Assembly: GCA_045600945.1 (NCBI GenBank)
Contig: JAZRYX010000006.1
Location: 6,644-70,643, forward strand
DNA: 64,000 bases
Source: Darwinimomas sp045600945
GTDB taxonomy: Bacteria > Bacillota > Clostridia > Lachnospirales > Lachnospiraceae
Reading direction: 5' to 3'
Position 1 is the stretch's first letter; each line of letters begins with the position of its first letter. The notes under the pieces are model-generated. The model made no database searches and was not told the origin of the DNA. It saw only the letters and a program-made list of their open reading frames with translations. Shown in pieces: positions 50,922-60,622 of this stretch. The position numbers and the translations under genes are program-made.

Positions 50922-50956
50922 AGGGTCCGGTCCAGAGCGGACCGGATCCTATTTTA
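50922..50956 (+). terminator. Terminator-like hairpin between gap and pgk
   Basis: AGGGTCCGGTCC and GGACCGGATCCT pair almost fully over a 5-base loop, followed by ATTTTATC. It may be partial, allowing some transcription into pgk. Confidence 0.7.
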
Positions 50957-50996
50957 TCTGACAGGAAATGGCATCCTGTAAAAAAGGAGAGAAAAT

Positions 50997-52229
50997 ATGT
51001 TAAATAAAAAAACTGTTGATGATTTAAAGAACATACAGGGTAAGAAGGTACTCGTTCGCTGCGATTTCAACGTTCCGCTTAAGAATGGTGAGATAACAGA
51101 TGAAACAAGAATCGTAGCAGCACTTCCTACAATCAACAAGCTCATCGGTGATGGTGCAAAGGTCATCCTCTGCTCACATCTCGGAAAAGTTAAGAATGGC
51201 CCGAATGAGGGTGAGTCACTTGCTCCGGTAGCAAAGAGACTTTCAGAGAAGCTTGGTAAGGAAGTTGTATTCGTAGCTGATTACAATGTTACCGGTGAAG
51301 CAGCAACAAAGGCTGTAGACGCTATGAAAGACGGAGATGTTGTCCTTCTTCAGAATACACGTTTCCGCGGCAAGGAAGAGACAAAGCCACAGGAGGCAGG
51401 CGATACATTTGCAAAAGAACTGGCTGATCTTGCAGACTACTATGTTTGTGACGCATTCGGTTCAGCTCACAGAGCACATGCTTCAGTAGCAGGTGTTACG
51501 GAATTTATCAAAGCAAAAGGCGGAGAAAATGCAGTCGGTTATCTCATGCAGAAGGAAATCGACTTCCTCGGAAATGCAGTAGAGAATCCTGTTCGTCCGT
51601 TCGTTGCTATCCTGGGTGGAGCAAAGGTTGCTGATAAGCTTAACGTAATCTCTAATCTCCTTGAGAAGTGCGATACACTTATCATCGGCGGCGGTATGGC
51701 ATACACATTCCTTAAAGCAAAGGGATATACGGTAGGAACATCACTCGTTGATGACGAGAAGGTTTCATATTGCAAGGAAATGATGGACAAAGCAGAGAAT
51801 CTTGGCAAGAAGATGCTTCTTCCTGTTGATACGGTTATCGCTGCTCAGTTCCCTGATCCGATCGATGGACCAATTGAGACAGAAGTAGTTGAATCAAGTG
51901 CAATTCCTGCAGATAAGATGGGACTTGATATCGGACCTAAGACCCGTGAACTTTTTGCTGATGCAGTTAAGACGGCAAAGACAGTTGTTTGGAACGGACC
52001 TATGGGTGTATTTGAGAATCCGATTCTTGCAGCAGGTACTATCGCAGTTGCCAAAGCTCTTGCAGAGACAGACGCAACAACAATCATCGGTGGTGGTGAT
52101 TCGGCAGCAGCTGTCAACCAGCTCGGATTTGCAGATGCTATGAGCCACATCTCAACAGGCGGCGGCGCTTCTCTTGAGTTCCTTGAGGGTAAGGCACTTC
52201 CGGGTGTTGTAGCAGCAGACGATAAGTGA
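50997..52229 (+). CDS. pgk: Phosphoglycerate kinase
   Basis: The protein (410 residues) has the KKVLVRCDFNVPLKNGEI start and a nucleotide-binding C-terminal half with the loop IIGGGDSAAA. It transfers phosphate from 1,3-bisphosphoglycerate to ADP. The stop codon lies in the first copy of a 40-bp repeat. It is in the glycolytic cluster gap-pgk-tpiA-gpmI. Confidence 0.98.
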   Translation: MLNKKTVDDLKNIQGKKVLVRCDFNVPLKNGEITDETRIVAALPTINKLIGDGAKVILCSHLGKVKNGPNEGESLAPVAKRLSEKLGKEVVFVADYNVTGEAATKAVDAMKDGDVVLLQNTRFRGKEETKPQEAGDTFAKELADLADYYVCDAFGSAHRAHASVAGVTEFIKAKGGENAVGYLMQKEIDFLGNAVENPVRPFVAILGGAKVADKLNVISNLLEKCDTLIIGGGMAYTFLKAKGYTVGTSLVDDEKVSYCKEMMDKAENLGKKMLLPVDTVIAAQFPDPIDGPIETEVVESSAIPADKMGLDIGPKTRELFADAVKTAKTVVWNGPMGVFENPILAAGTIAVAKALAETDATTIIGGGDSAAAVNQLGFADAMSHISTGGGASLEFLEGKALPGVVAADDK

Positions 52230-52265
52230 GACCTTACTGAATCCGAGCCGAAGGCGAAGGATGAA
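52226..52265 (+). repeat. 40-bp direct repeat, copy 1 (pgk stop)
   Basis: The sequence starts GTGAGACCTTACTGAATCCG and recurs at 52350-52389 with one difference in 40 bases. The first three bases include the pgk stop codon. 84 bp separate the copies. Confidence 0.75.
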
Positions 52266-52349
52266 GGTAGTTCGAACTTACGCAGCGAAAACTTGGAGAA
52301 GACGAGCGAGCGTTTAAGAGCGAAGTCTGAACATAGTTGGAGCTGTCAA

Positions 52350-52389
52350 GTGAGACCTTACTGAATCCGAGCCGAAGGTGAAGGATGAA
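52350..52389 (+). repeat. 40-bp direct repeat, copy 2 (before tpiA)
   Basis: It matches 52226-52265 in the same orientation. The 84 bp between the copies contain GCGAGCG-type purine-rich sequence, the palindrome GTTCGAAC and no reading frame that I trust. A duplicated 3' region of pgk is the simplest source. Confidence 0.75.
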
Positions 52390-52421
52390 AGTTGTGAAAC
52401 AAAGAAAGGACAAATATAATA

Positions 52422-53168
52422 ATGGCAAGAAAGAAGATTATCGCAGGTAACTGGAAGATGAATAAGACTCCGAGCGAGGCAGTTAAACTTTGCGAGGAGC
52501 TTATCCCGTTAGTAAAAAACGATGATGTCGATGTAGTATTCTGTGTACCGGCTATCGATATCATCCCCGTTGTTGATGCAGTTAAAGGCACTAATATTCA
52601 GGTCGGAGCAGAAGATATGAGCTTTGAAGACAAAGGTGCTTTCACAGGTCAGATCTCAGCAGCTATGCTTGTAGATGCAGGCGTAAAGTATGTTATCTTA
52701 GGACATTCAGAACGTCGTGAGTATAATCATGAGACATCCGAAGAAATCAACAAGAAAGTCATCAAGGCATTTGAAAACGGTCTTACACCTATCATGTGCT
52801 GTGGCGAGACACTTGCTCAGAGAGAGCAGGGCATCACACTTGACTGGATCCGTCAGCAGGTTAAAATCGGTTTCCAGAATGTAACAGCTGATCAGGCAAA
52901 GACAGCAGTTATCGCTTATGAGCCAATCTGGGCTATCGGAACAGGTAAGACAGCCACTACAGAACAGGCTGAAGAAGTTTGCAAGGGCATCCGTGAGTGC
53001 ATCGCAGAGATATATGATGATGCTACGGCAGCAGCTATCCGTATCCAGTACGGAGGTTCTGTAAACGGAGCAAATGCATCAGAACTTTTTGCTCAGCCGG
53101 ATATCGACGGCGGACTCGTAGGCGGCGCATCACTTAAGGCTGACTTCGGCAAGATCGTTAATTACTAA
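52422..53168 (+). CDS. tpiA: Triosephosphate isomerase
   Basis: The protein (248 residues) has the GNWKMNKTPSEA start with the catalytic Lys, LGHSERRE with the catalytic His, and AYEPIWAIGTGKTAT with the catalytic Glu and loop. It interconverts dihydroxyacetone phosphate and glyceraldehyde 3-phosphate. AAAGGA precedes the ATG. Confidence 0.98.
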   Translation: MARKKIIAGNWKMNKTPSEAVKLCEELIPLVKNDDVDVVFCVPAIDIIPVVDAVKGTNIQVGAEDMSFEDKGAFTGQISAAMLVDAGVKYVILGHSERREYNHETSEEINKKVIKAFENGLTPIMCCGETLAQREQGITLDWIRQQVKIGFQNVTADQAKTAVIAYEPIWAIGTGKTATTEQAEEVCKGIRECIAEIYDDATAAAIRIQYGGSVNGANASELFAQPDIDGGLVGGASLKADFGKIVNY

Positions 53169-53197
53169 ATCTTTTGCGTTTTTTAGGAGAAAACAAC

Positions 53198-54739
53198 ATG
53201 GTTAAAAAACCTGTAGTATTATGTATCCTTGACGGATACGGTGTTAATGAAAATCACGAACATAACGCAATCTATGAAGCCAAGACTCCTGTAATGGATA
53301 AACTCATGAAAGAATATCCGTGGGTTAAGGGCGGAGCAAGCGGACTTGATGTTGGTCTTCCGGACGGACAGATGGGCAACTCGGAAGTCGGCCATCTTAA
53401 CATCGGTGCCGGCAGAGTCGTATATCAGGAACTTACAAGAATCACAAAATCTATCGAAGACGGAGACTTTTTTACAAATGAAGCTTTGATGGCTGCAGTT
53501 GATAATTGCAGGAAAAATGACAGCGCACTTCATCTTTACGGACTCGTAGGACCGGGAGGCGTGCATTCACATCAGAATCATCTCTACGGACTTCTGGAAC
53601 TGGCAAAAAGAAACGATCTCAAGAAAGTATATGTTCACTGCTTCCTTGACGGACGTGATACACCTCCGACATCTGCAAAAGGTTTTGTAAAAGAACTGCT
53701 TGATAAGATGGAGGAAATCGGTGTAGGTGAGGTTGCAACGGTTTCGGGACGTTATTATGCAATGGATCGTGATAAGAGATGGGACAGAGTTGAGAAAGCA
53801 TATGATAACCTTACAAAAGGTAACGGCAAGCAGTATGCATGCCCGCTTTGCGGTATTCAGGCTTCATATGATGAAGGAGTCAATGATGAATTCGTAGTTC
53901 CTTTCGTAGTTGCAAAAGACGGAAAACCGATAGCAACAATCAAGGATAACGATTCTGTTATTTTCTTCAATTTCAGACCTGACCGTGCACGTGAGATTAC
54001 CCACTGCTTCTGCGATGATGAGTTTGACGGATTTAATCGCGGACCGAGAGTAAAGACAACGTATGTATGCTTTACCGATTACGATGAGACCATACAGAAT
54101 AAACTTGTAGCATTCAAGAAGGAAAGACTTGAAAACACACTTCATGAGTATGTGGCATCCAAGGGACTTAAACAGCTCCATACGGCAGAGACAGAGAAGT
54201 ATGCTCATGTAACATTCTTCTTTAACGGTGGTGTGGAAGAGAAGTCTGATGGTGAAGAGTGGGTACTTGTTGATTCACCTAAGGATGTTGCAACATATGA
54301 TCTTAAACCCGAGATGAGTGCATATAAAGTGAAAGATAAGCTTGTTGAAGCTATTAAGAGTGGTAAGTATGACCTTATCATCTGCAACTTTGCAAACTCT
54401 GACATGGTTGGACATACGGGAGTTGAGTCAGCGGCTATCGCAGCAGTTGAAGCGGTTGACAGCTGCGTGGGTGAGGCTTATGAGGCACTTAAGGAAGTTG
54501 ATGGTGTCATGTTCATCTGCGCTGATCACGGAAACTCAGATCAGATGGTTGACTACACGACGGGGCTTCCTCATACTGCGCATACAACTAATCCTGTACC
54601 GTTTGTTCTTGTAAATGCTGACCCGGGCTACAAGCTTGCCGAGGGCGGAAAGCTTTGCGATATAGCTCCGACATTGCTTGAACTTCTCGGACTTCCTCAG
54701 CCAAAAGAAATGACGGGCAGAAGTCTGCTGATTAAATAA
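53198..54739 (+). CDS. gpmI: Cofactor-independent phosphoglycerate mutase
   Basis: The protein (513 residues) belongs to the alkaline phosphatase superfamily. The phospho-Ser motif is DGQMGNSEVGHLNIG and the metal-binding end has CADHGNSDQM and LPHTAHTTNPVP. It converts 3- to 2-phosphoglycerate with two manganese ions. AGGAG precedes the ATG chosen here; an upstream start at 53174 is less likely. It ends the glycolytic cluster. Confidence 0.97.
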   Translation: MVKKPVVLCILDGYGVNENHEHNAIYEAKTPVMDKLMKEYPWVKGGASGLDVGLPDGQMGNSEVGHLNIGAGRVVYQELTRITKSIEDGDFFTNEALMAAVDNCRKNDSALHLYGLVGPGGVHSHQNHLYGLLELAKRNDLKKVYVHCFLDGRDTPPTSAKGFVKELLDKMEEIGVGEVATVSGRYYAMDRDKRWDRVEKAYDNLTKGNGKQYACPLCGIQASYDEGVNDEFVVPFVVAKDGKPIATIKDNDSVIFFNFRPDRAREITHCFCDDEFDGFNRGPRVKTTYVCFTDYDETIQNKLVAFKKERLENTLHEYVASKGLKQLHTAETEKYAHVTFFFNGGVEEKSDGEEWVLVDSPKDVATYDLKPEMSAYKVKDKLVEAIKSGKYDLIICNFANSDMVGHTGVESAAIAAVEAVDSCVGEAYEALKEVDGVMFICADHGNSDQMVDYTTGLPHTAHTTNPVPFVLVNADPGYKLAEGGKLCDIAPTLLELLGLPQPKEMTGRSLLIK

Positions 54740-54742
54740 TGC

Positions 54743-54792
54743 AATATAATAATAGAGCACACTTCATATGAAGTGTGCTCTATTATTATATT
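54743..54792. terminator. Perfect 50-bp palindrome, bidirectional terminator
   Basis: The centre is CAT|ATG at 54767/54768. Each 25-base arm is exact, with an AT-rich base and the core AGAGCACACTTC. T-rich arms on both sides suit termination for gpmI (plus) and holA (minus), which converge here. Confidence 0.9.
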
Positions 54793-55758
54793 TTATCCGC
54801 AAATGAGCAGCTCGACAGCCAGACGTTCGGGCATGTCTCCCATCTTGAAAGCCTGCTCAAGCTTAAGACACCGGTCAACATATCCCACAAGCGCATTGCG
54901 ATCATATCCTCTTGCCTGCTGCATCAGGCGACTTGCGACAAAGGAAGGTATATGCAGTCTCGATGCGATAGCATCCTGACGATATCCTCCGTCTATCAGA
55001 TCCTTTACATCAAGAAGCTGCTTGAACTGACGCTCAATCTTATAAAGTATGCTCATAGGAGCCTCACGCAGTGCCAGAAGATCTTCATACAGATGCATGG
55101 CTTCGGAATGCTTCTTCTGAGTGATGGCACGGCACATATCATATACCTTATTTGTAAGAGTTACAGTTGTCACTGCTTCGATATCTTCACGTGATACAAA
55201 ATCCTTATCACCGACATAGGAGATAAGCTTATCAAGCTCATTTCTCACGAGTTCCATATCATTCCCCGTAGATTCAAGAAACATTTCAAGATCGGACCTT
55301 GTGATTTTCTTGCCTTGTTTCATCAGCATTCCCGCAGACCAGTTCACCAATTCATCAAGTTTGGGATGATTCATCTCACATATATATCCGAGTTCGGAAA
55401 TCTTTTTATAAAGTTTGTTTCTTTTGTCTGCTTCAGTTTCGATGAAAATAAAGTACGTACTTTCACACGGATTATCAAAGTAAGCAGCCATATCGGCACC
55501 GCCGTTCTTGCACCATCCGGAGTTCTCTATTACTATCAACTTTCTTTCGGCGAAGAACGGAAGAGTCCGGGCACTATCGATAATAGAATTTACATCGATA
55601 TCTTTTCCTTCGCAGTAAGAGAAGTTTATATCATCATCACCGATGATAGCTGCCTTAAGACGTTTCTTATAACTGCGAAGAAGAAAAGCCTCATCGCCGG
55701 TAAGCAGATAGACTCTCTTAAAATCATTGTTTTTTATGTCTGCATTAAGCTGTTTCAA
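54793..55758 (-). CDS. holA: DNA polymerase III delta subunit
   Basis: The protein (321 residues) is the clamp-loader delta subunit, which opens the beta sliding clamp. It has the RVYLLTGDEAFLLRSYKKRL start, a middle FFAERKLIVIENS strand and a C-terminal LLALREAPMSILYKIERQFK segment. It overlaps the MATE gene by 14 bp. In related Firmicutes holA commonly stands between comEC and rpsT; here two genes have come between. Confidence 0.95.
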   Translation of the reverse strand: MKQLNADIKNNDFKRVYLLTGDEAFLLRSYKKRLKAAIIGDDDINFSYCEGKDIDVNSIIDSARTLPFFAERKLIVIENSGWCKNGGADMAAYFDNPCESTYFIFIETEADKRNKLYKKISELGYICEMNHPKLDELVNWSAGMLMKQGKKITRSDLEMFLESTGNDMELVRNELDKLISYVGDKDFVSREDIEAVTTVTLTNKVYDMCRAITQKKHSEAMHLYEDLLALREAPMSILYKIERQFKQLLDVKDLIDGGYRQDAIASRLHIPSFVASRLMQQARGYDRNALVGYVDRCLKLEQAFKMGDMPERLAVELLICG

Positions 55759-57109
55759 CTGCCAGTTTTCTCCGAACTTTTTTACGTACTACCATAAGAG
55801 CTATGAACTGAAGAAGTGAAGTAATCACCCATGAAATCGGGAACGAAAGAAGAAGCACCTGTAATGTACGTTCCGCTTTGTATGCTGTTGCCATCCAGAT
55901 AAATCTGAAGACTACAACTCCGAAAAGATGGATGAGCATGGGGACTGTTGAGTATCCCATACCTCGCATACATCCGGGCAGGGTGTCCATGATTCCGCAA
56001 ATGCCGTATGGAACCGCCATAAGAGGGATGATCATGAGAGCTATTTCCACTACCTGAGGATCCTGTGAATATATCCCGCATATCTGAGAACCGAACGCCC
56101 AGATAAGTCCTCCGACAAGCTCTCCGCCCAGAAAGCTTATGATGAGGCATTCGACGATGATTCTGTCTACACGTTTCAGATCCTTTATACCGTAGTTTTG
56201 TCCTACGAATGTCATGGCTGTCTGTGTTACCGAATTGACAGTGACATAGATGAAACCATTTACATTCATGTATACTCCGTAACCTGCCATAGCGATAGAA
56301 CCGAAAGAGTTTACATTGGACTGAATAGTGGCATTGGCTATATTTACGACCATCGACTGAAGTCCCGCGGGAACTCCGATCGATAAGATCTTTTTGAGTG
56401 ACATAACATTGATGTGCAGTTTTTTCGGAATAAGTTTATATGAAGCATCTGCACGAAGCAGGGTAAGGACAACCAGCACACAGGATATGAACTGTGAGGT
56501 GATCGTTGATATGGCAACACCTGCAACACCGAGATTCCATCTGACTACGAGATATACATTGAACACCGCATTGATGATTCCCGCAATGAGAAGGAAAAGA
56601 AGAGGTCTTCTTGTATCACCTATGGCCTTAAGCACTGCCGCTCCGAAGTTGTATATCATAAAGAACGGCATGCCGATGAAATATATTCTGAGATAAAGTG
56701 AAGATAACTCTATTACATCATCGGGAACTCCCATGATCCCGAGTATACGGCGTCCGAGTAACATGCCCAGAAGTCCCATAGCTATTCCGGAAATGATGGC
56801 AGAAAGCATGGCAGTATGAACTGTTTCCGATACATTTTTATCATCATTTACGGCATGATGCTGAGCTACGACGACATTGACTCCCAGAGAGATGCCGATA
56901 AAGAGTGTCGTGAATATATTAATAAGAGACGTATTAGAGCTTACGGCGGCCAGCGCCTCACTTCCTACGAATCTTCCTACTACTATAACATCAACAGCGT
57001 TAAAAAGCAGCTGCAGTATACTTGAAAGCATGAGCGGTATCGCGAACTGAATCAGTTTGGCGAATATCGGTCCATGCGTCATATCTATTTCATATTGCCT
57101 TGAATTCAT
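55745..57109 (-). CDS. MATE-family efflux transporter
   Basis: This 454-residue protein has twelve helices and two MatE domains, with LMLSSILQLLFNAVDVIVVG in the first. It would export organic cations or drugs using a sodium or proton gradient. I chose the ATG that follows GAGGCGG; a start nine codons earlier has no such site. Unlike the gene at 260 it has no soluble tail. It lies between comEC and holA. Confidence 0.93.
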   Translation of the reverse strand: MNSRQYEIDMTHGPIFAKLIQFAIPLMLSSILQLLFNAVDVIVVGRFVGSEALAAVSSNTSLINIFTTLFIGISLGVNVVVAQHHAVNDDKNVSETVHTAMLSAIISGIAMGLLGMLLGRRILGIMGVPDDVIELSSLYLRIYFIGMPFFMIYNFGAAVLKAIGDTRRPLLFLLIAGIINAVFNVYLVVRWNLGVAGVAISTITSQFISCVLVVLTLLRADASYKLIPKKLHINVMSLKKILSIGVPAGLQSMVVNIANATIQSNVNSFGSIAMAGYGVYMNVNGFIYVTVNSVTQTAMTFVGQNYGIKDLKRVDRIIVECLIISFLGGELVGGLIWAFGSQICGIYSQDPQVVEIALMIIPLMAVPYGICGIMDTLPGCMRGMGYSTVPMLIHLFGVVVFRFIWMATAYKAERTLQVLLLSFPISWVITSLLQFIALMVVRKKVRRKLAVETA

Positions 57110-57148
57110 GTCCCGCCTCACTACATAACTATACATGAGTATAACACA

Positions 57149-59370
57149 TTATCGGGATAAAAACTCGCTTATTTCCATCGAATGTCCGTCTGTCTGCACC
57201 GTGATGGCTCCGCTGCACGCAGTATCGAGGTGCGGTATATGATATTTCAAGAGCAAATTGAGTGTTTCACGATGCGGATGTCCGTAGCGGTTTCCCTCGC
57301 CGTAGGAGAGTATGGCCAGTCGCGGACGGGTCGCTTCAAGAAGTTCAGGGCTTGTGGAAGTACTGCTGCCGTGATGTCCGGCTTTGAGCACGGAGATATC
57401 ATTCGGCAGAGTTATCCCTTGAGATGATACATAATCAAGCATAGCCTGTTCAGATGATATCGGAGCATCACCCATGAAAAGCGCGGAAAATCTGCTTTCG
57501 GTATATAAAAGTATGAGACTTTGCTCGTTTGTATCGGGGGTATCGTCGGCATTTCCCTCAACGGGACCCAGTACGGAAATGCTGCCGACCCCCGAATCTA
57601 TCTCATCCCCGGCACGAAGGTAACCGACATCCCCGCAGATATTGCGTAGCTTATCGTATTTCTCATCATCACGTGCAGAATAAGGCAGGTACAGCTGCTG
57701 TATGCGTATCTTTCCGTTTTCAGACAGATACAATATGCCGGAGGTGTGGTCGCTATCCGCATGAGTGATGAAGACCTTGTCGAGTTCAGTTATCCCTTTA
57801 CTTAAGAGAAAGGGCTCGATGGTGTATTCTCCGATATGTTTGGTTGAGGAACTGCCGGCATCAATCAGGATGTCTTCACCGCAGCTTAAGTAGATGCCGT
57901 CTCCCTGACCGACGTCGATAAATGTGATTTCAGTTCCCGGATTTTTGAAGGGGATAAGTATAAAAACGCAAAGAAAAACAAGTAGTAAACGATAATTTGC
58001 CAAGCTTTGGGCCTCCCGACAGTGATTGATGCAAACGGAAGTTTCTGTGAAAGATTTCCGATGAATGTGTATAGTTGCAAAATGTAGTGACCGCTGCCGG
58101 CGGCTATTACGGCAAGCGGCGGCAGAATATAACTTAATACTGTTGCGATGATTCCGGACCATACGACATAGGTCATAAGCGGTATGACAATCAGGTTTAT
58201 GAATGTCGCATAGAGCGGGACTTCAAAAAAGAAATATGCGGTTATAGGAAGCAAGAAAAGACTTATACAGGTGCTTGTGATCAGTGCTATGAGCAGGCTG
58301 CTTTTTATTTCGAGTTCCTTTATGACATGGTTTGCCGGACCGCCGATCGCAAGTACTGCTGCAAATGAGAGCATGAATCCGCAGGTAAAAAGCTGGTAAG
58401 GACTTATGATAAGGATGCAGAGCGCCGAAAGCCCCGCGGAGTTTAGCAGGTCGTTTTTGCGCCCCAGAGTACCGGCGGCAAAAATCAGTATGAGCATGAG
58501 CGTCGCGCGGACCGTGCTGACACCGTTTCCTGTAAGTATGCTGTATGCCGCGATAAGAACAGACGCGATGATGCCGCTTAAAAGAAACGACAGTTTCATT
58601 TTCTGACGCAGCAGTTTGTAAAGTGTCATTCCCATTATTCCGACATGCAGTCCGCTGATTGCCAGAAGATGAGCAAAGCCGCTGCGCTGATACAATTTGA
58701 GAATATCGTCATCCAGCAGGGTCTTGTCCCCGAGGAGGGCAGCGCGCAGCACGCCGGCATCATTTTCATCATATATGCTGCTTATGTGCGAGAGCATATT
58801 CTGACGAAGCTCGAATACCCACTGAGAGATGATTCTTGTGTGCGTGTCGGTCACAACTATTTTGTCGGCAAAGCAGCTGTGTGTTATACCTGCGGAGCGA
58901 TAGTAGAGACGGTAATTAAATTCACCAGGATTACGCGCGGTATCCGTAGCGGTGAACTTACCCGTGACATCGATAGTATTGCCGTGTTTTATATCGGGAC
59001 ATTTCTCGTAATCACAGTAAATGATGACACGCCCGCAAGTGAGCACCGCCCGCTCGGGCTTTAGTTCTATATCATCCACGGTGAGAGAAAGAGTTGCGGC
59101 AGTGTCTTTGGCAGCGGCTTCAGTAAGAGGCGAGCGCCGCAGAGTGAGCGCATCATTTACTTTTATAAGGAAAATGCCGAATAAAAAAGCGATGCACATC
59201 ACGATGAGTGCCCGCCTCTTATCTGTCTGTTTTATAAAGATCCACAAAAAACCGCCGGTTGCGAGTATCGCAGGAAGCAAAATCGCGATCAGCCATAAGT
59301 CACCCAGGATGTATGCAGTTGCCTCTCCAAGCGCTACCCATGCGGCAATGCATAACCATGGTCTTTTCAT
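57149..59370 (-). pseudogene. comEC: comEC interrupted by a single-base frameshift
   Basis: A first frame (59370-57886) encodes the N-terminal part and the competence domain with the membrane helices (FAHLLAISGLHVGIMGM). A second frame in the -1 register, ending at 57149, encodes the C-terminal metallo-beta-lactamase part (ITFIDVGQGDGIYL, ITHADSDHTSG, KAGHHGSSTSTSPELL). In intact ComEC these are one protein of about 750 residues forming the DNA uptake channel. The join lies between about 57940 and 58010, where three runs of five identical bases occur. One deleted base would explain it. No canonical slippery heptamer is seen, so this is a recent mutation or a sequence error. Confidence 0.85.
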
Positions 59371-59393
59371 GCTTACATTGTACATTAAAACAA

Positions 59394-59422
59394 TTGAAAA
59401 TACCACAGTCTTGTCTTACAAT
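59394..59422 (+). promoter_or_regulatory. Promoter of the zinc-ribbon membrane protein gene
   Basis: TTGAAA (59394-59399) and TACAAT (59417-59422) stand 17 bp apart, about 28 bp before the start codon. It lies between this gene and the divergent comEC. Confidence 0.65.
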
Positions 59423-59450
59423 TAATTCAGCAAAACAAAGGAGAATGATT

Positions 59451-60167
59451 ATGTATTGCCCAAAATGTGACATGGATTTCGTTGACGGCGTTAAGGTCTG
59501 TACGGATTGCGGCAGTCCTCTTGTAGATAAGCTGACATGGATGGCTCAGAAAGAGAAGGAAGAGGCTATCCTGGCAGAGAAGGAAGCCGAGGAGAAAGAA
59601 CAGGCGGCAGAGAAATTACGCGAGATAAAAGAGAATCTGGAGAACCTTACAGAAGAAGATAAGGCAGCGATTATCGAGCGTCAGGAGACTCTCCGCGAGA
59701 TGATGACGGAGCCGGCGGTATATGTTAATAAAAAGGATAAGTACACGGACAACAAATCATCTGCAACAGCGCTTCTTATCGTCGGTGTGATTCTGGCAGC
59801 GGCATCCGTACTTATGTGGGTAGGCATCATTCCGAATCTGGGTCTTATAATGAAGCTGGCACTTTCGGCTTTTGCCGTCATTTGCCTTGCGGGTGCGGTT
59901 ATATCGAACAGGAAGGCTAAGGAGTTTAAGGATACTATCGCCGAAGAGGAGGATAATGAGAAGTCTCTCATAGAAAACTTCCTTGAGGAGCACACGAAAG
60001 AGGAAATCGATGATGCCGTTTCCACGGATAATCTTGCGCAGGAGGAAATTGTCATCGAAAAGATGAATTATATACAGGATAAGCTTATGACGGAAAATGA
60101 TATCGTTGACAAGGCATATGCCGCAATGATAGCAGAAGAAATATATAACAGACTGTATGAAGAATGA
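59451..60167 (+). CDS. Zinc-ribbon, coiled-coil membrane protein
   Basis: The protein (238 residues) has an N-terminal zinc ribbon (YCPKCDMDFVDGVKVCTDCG), a long charged coiled coil (about 30-85), two membrane helices (about 105-145) and an acidic helical end. The family is not characterised. I chose the ATG at 59451, about 8 bases after AAAGGAG; the ATG two codons earlier is too close to it. It is a single gene converging on rpsT. Confidence 0.75.
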   Translation: MYCPKCDMDFVDGVKVCTDCGSPLVDKLTWMAQKEKEEAILAEKEAEEKEQAAEKLREIKENLENLTEEDKAAIIERQETLREMMTEPAVYVNKKDKYTDNKSSATALLIVGVILAAASVLMWVGIIPNLGLIMKLALSAFAVICLAGAVISNRKAKEFKDTIAEEEDNEKSLIENFLEEHTKEEIDDAVSTDNLAQEEIVIEKMNYIQDKLMTENDIVDKAYAAMIAEEIYNRLYEE

Positions 60168-60183
60168 TAATTATGAGAAACAA

Positions 60184-60226
60184 TAAAAAACCGGGTACAG
60201 AAAAACTGAACCCGATTTTTTATTTC
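60184..60226. terminator. Bidirectional terminator between convergent genes
   Basis: CGGGTACAG and CTGAACCCG form a stem (one mismatch) with a 5-A loop. A-rich sequence on the left and T-rich on the right (ATTTTTTATTT) give U-runs in both directions. It serves the membrane-protein gene and rpsT. Confidence 0.8.
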
Positions 60227-60241
60227 GATATATGGAAAGAG

Positions 60242-60505
60242 TTACTCCATGGCATTTACGGCTTTAGCAAGTCTGGAAACTTTTCTTGAAGTAGTCTGCT
60301 TCTTGAGAACACCCTTTGTAGAAGCTTTCTTAAGTTCCTTCTCTGCGTCACGTAAATTTGCCTGAGCTAAAGTCTTGTCGCCGGCTGCTACAGCTGCGTC
60401 AACTTTCTTGACAGCTGTCTTTACTGTAGACTTAACAGCCTTATTCTTAGCTTCGTTAACCTGAGCAACAAGAACTCTCTTCTTAGCAGATTTAATGTTA
60501 GCCAA
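60242..60505 (-). CDS. rpsT: 30S ribosomal protein S20
   Basis: The 87-residue protein has the basic ANIKSAKKRVLVAQVNEAKN start and the KGVLKKQTTSRKVSRLAKAV end of bS20. It binds 16S rRNA early in assembly of the small subunit. GGAGG precedes the ATG. It is divergent from lepA and shares its promoter region. Confidence 0.97.
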   Translation of the reverse strand: MANIKSAKKRVLVAQVNEAKNKAVKSTVKTAVKKVDAAVAAGDKTLAQANLRDAEKELKKASTKGVLKKQTTSRKVSRLAKAVNAME

Positions 60506-60562
60506 TGTATTGTACCTCCTGATTCATAAAAACAAACGCCTATATCCTAAACGCGCCTATTT

Positions 60563-60613
60563 ATTCTATTCTATATAGTAGAGATTGTCAAGAATTATCT
60601 TTTTTGTTACTAT
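60563..60613. promoter_or_regulatory. Back-to-back rpsT and lepA promoters sharing the -35 region
   Basis: Plus strand for lepA: TTGTCA (60585-60590), 17 bp, TACTAT (60608-60613). Minus strand for rpsT: TTGACA (60591-60586), 17 bp, TAGAAT (60568-60563). The -35 boxes overlap by five bases, so the two promoters cannot easily be occupied together. Confidence 0.7.
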
Positions 60614-60622
60614 TATCATGCT

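Noticed and set aside
57149..59406. Programmed frameshift in comEC
   Set aside because: No X_XXY_YYZ heptamer lies in the overlap in the right register, and intact ComEC is a single frame in related bacteria.
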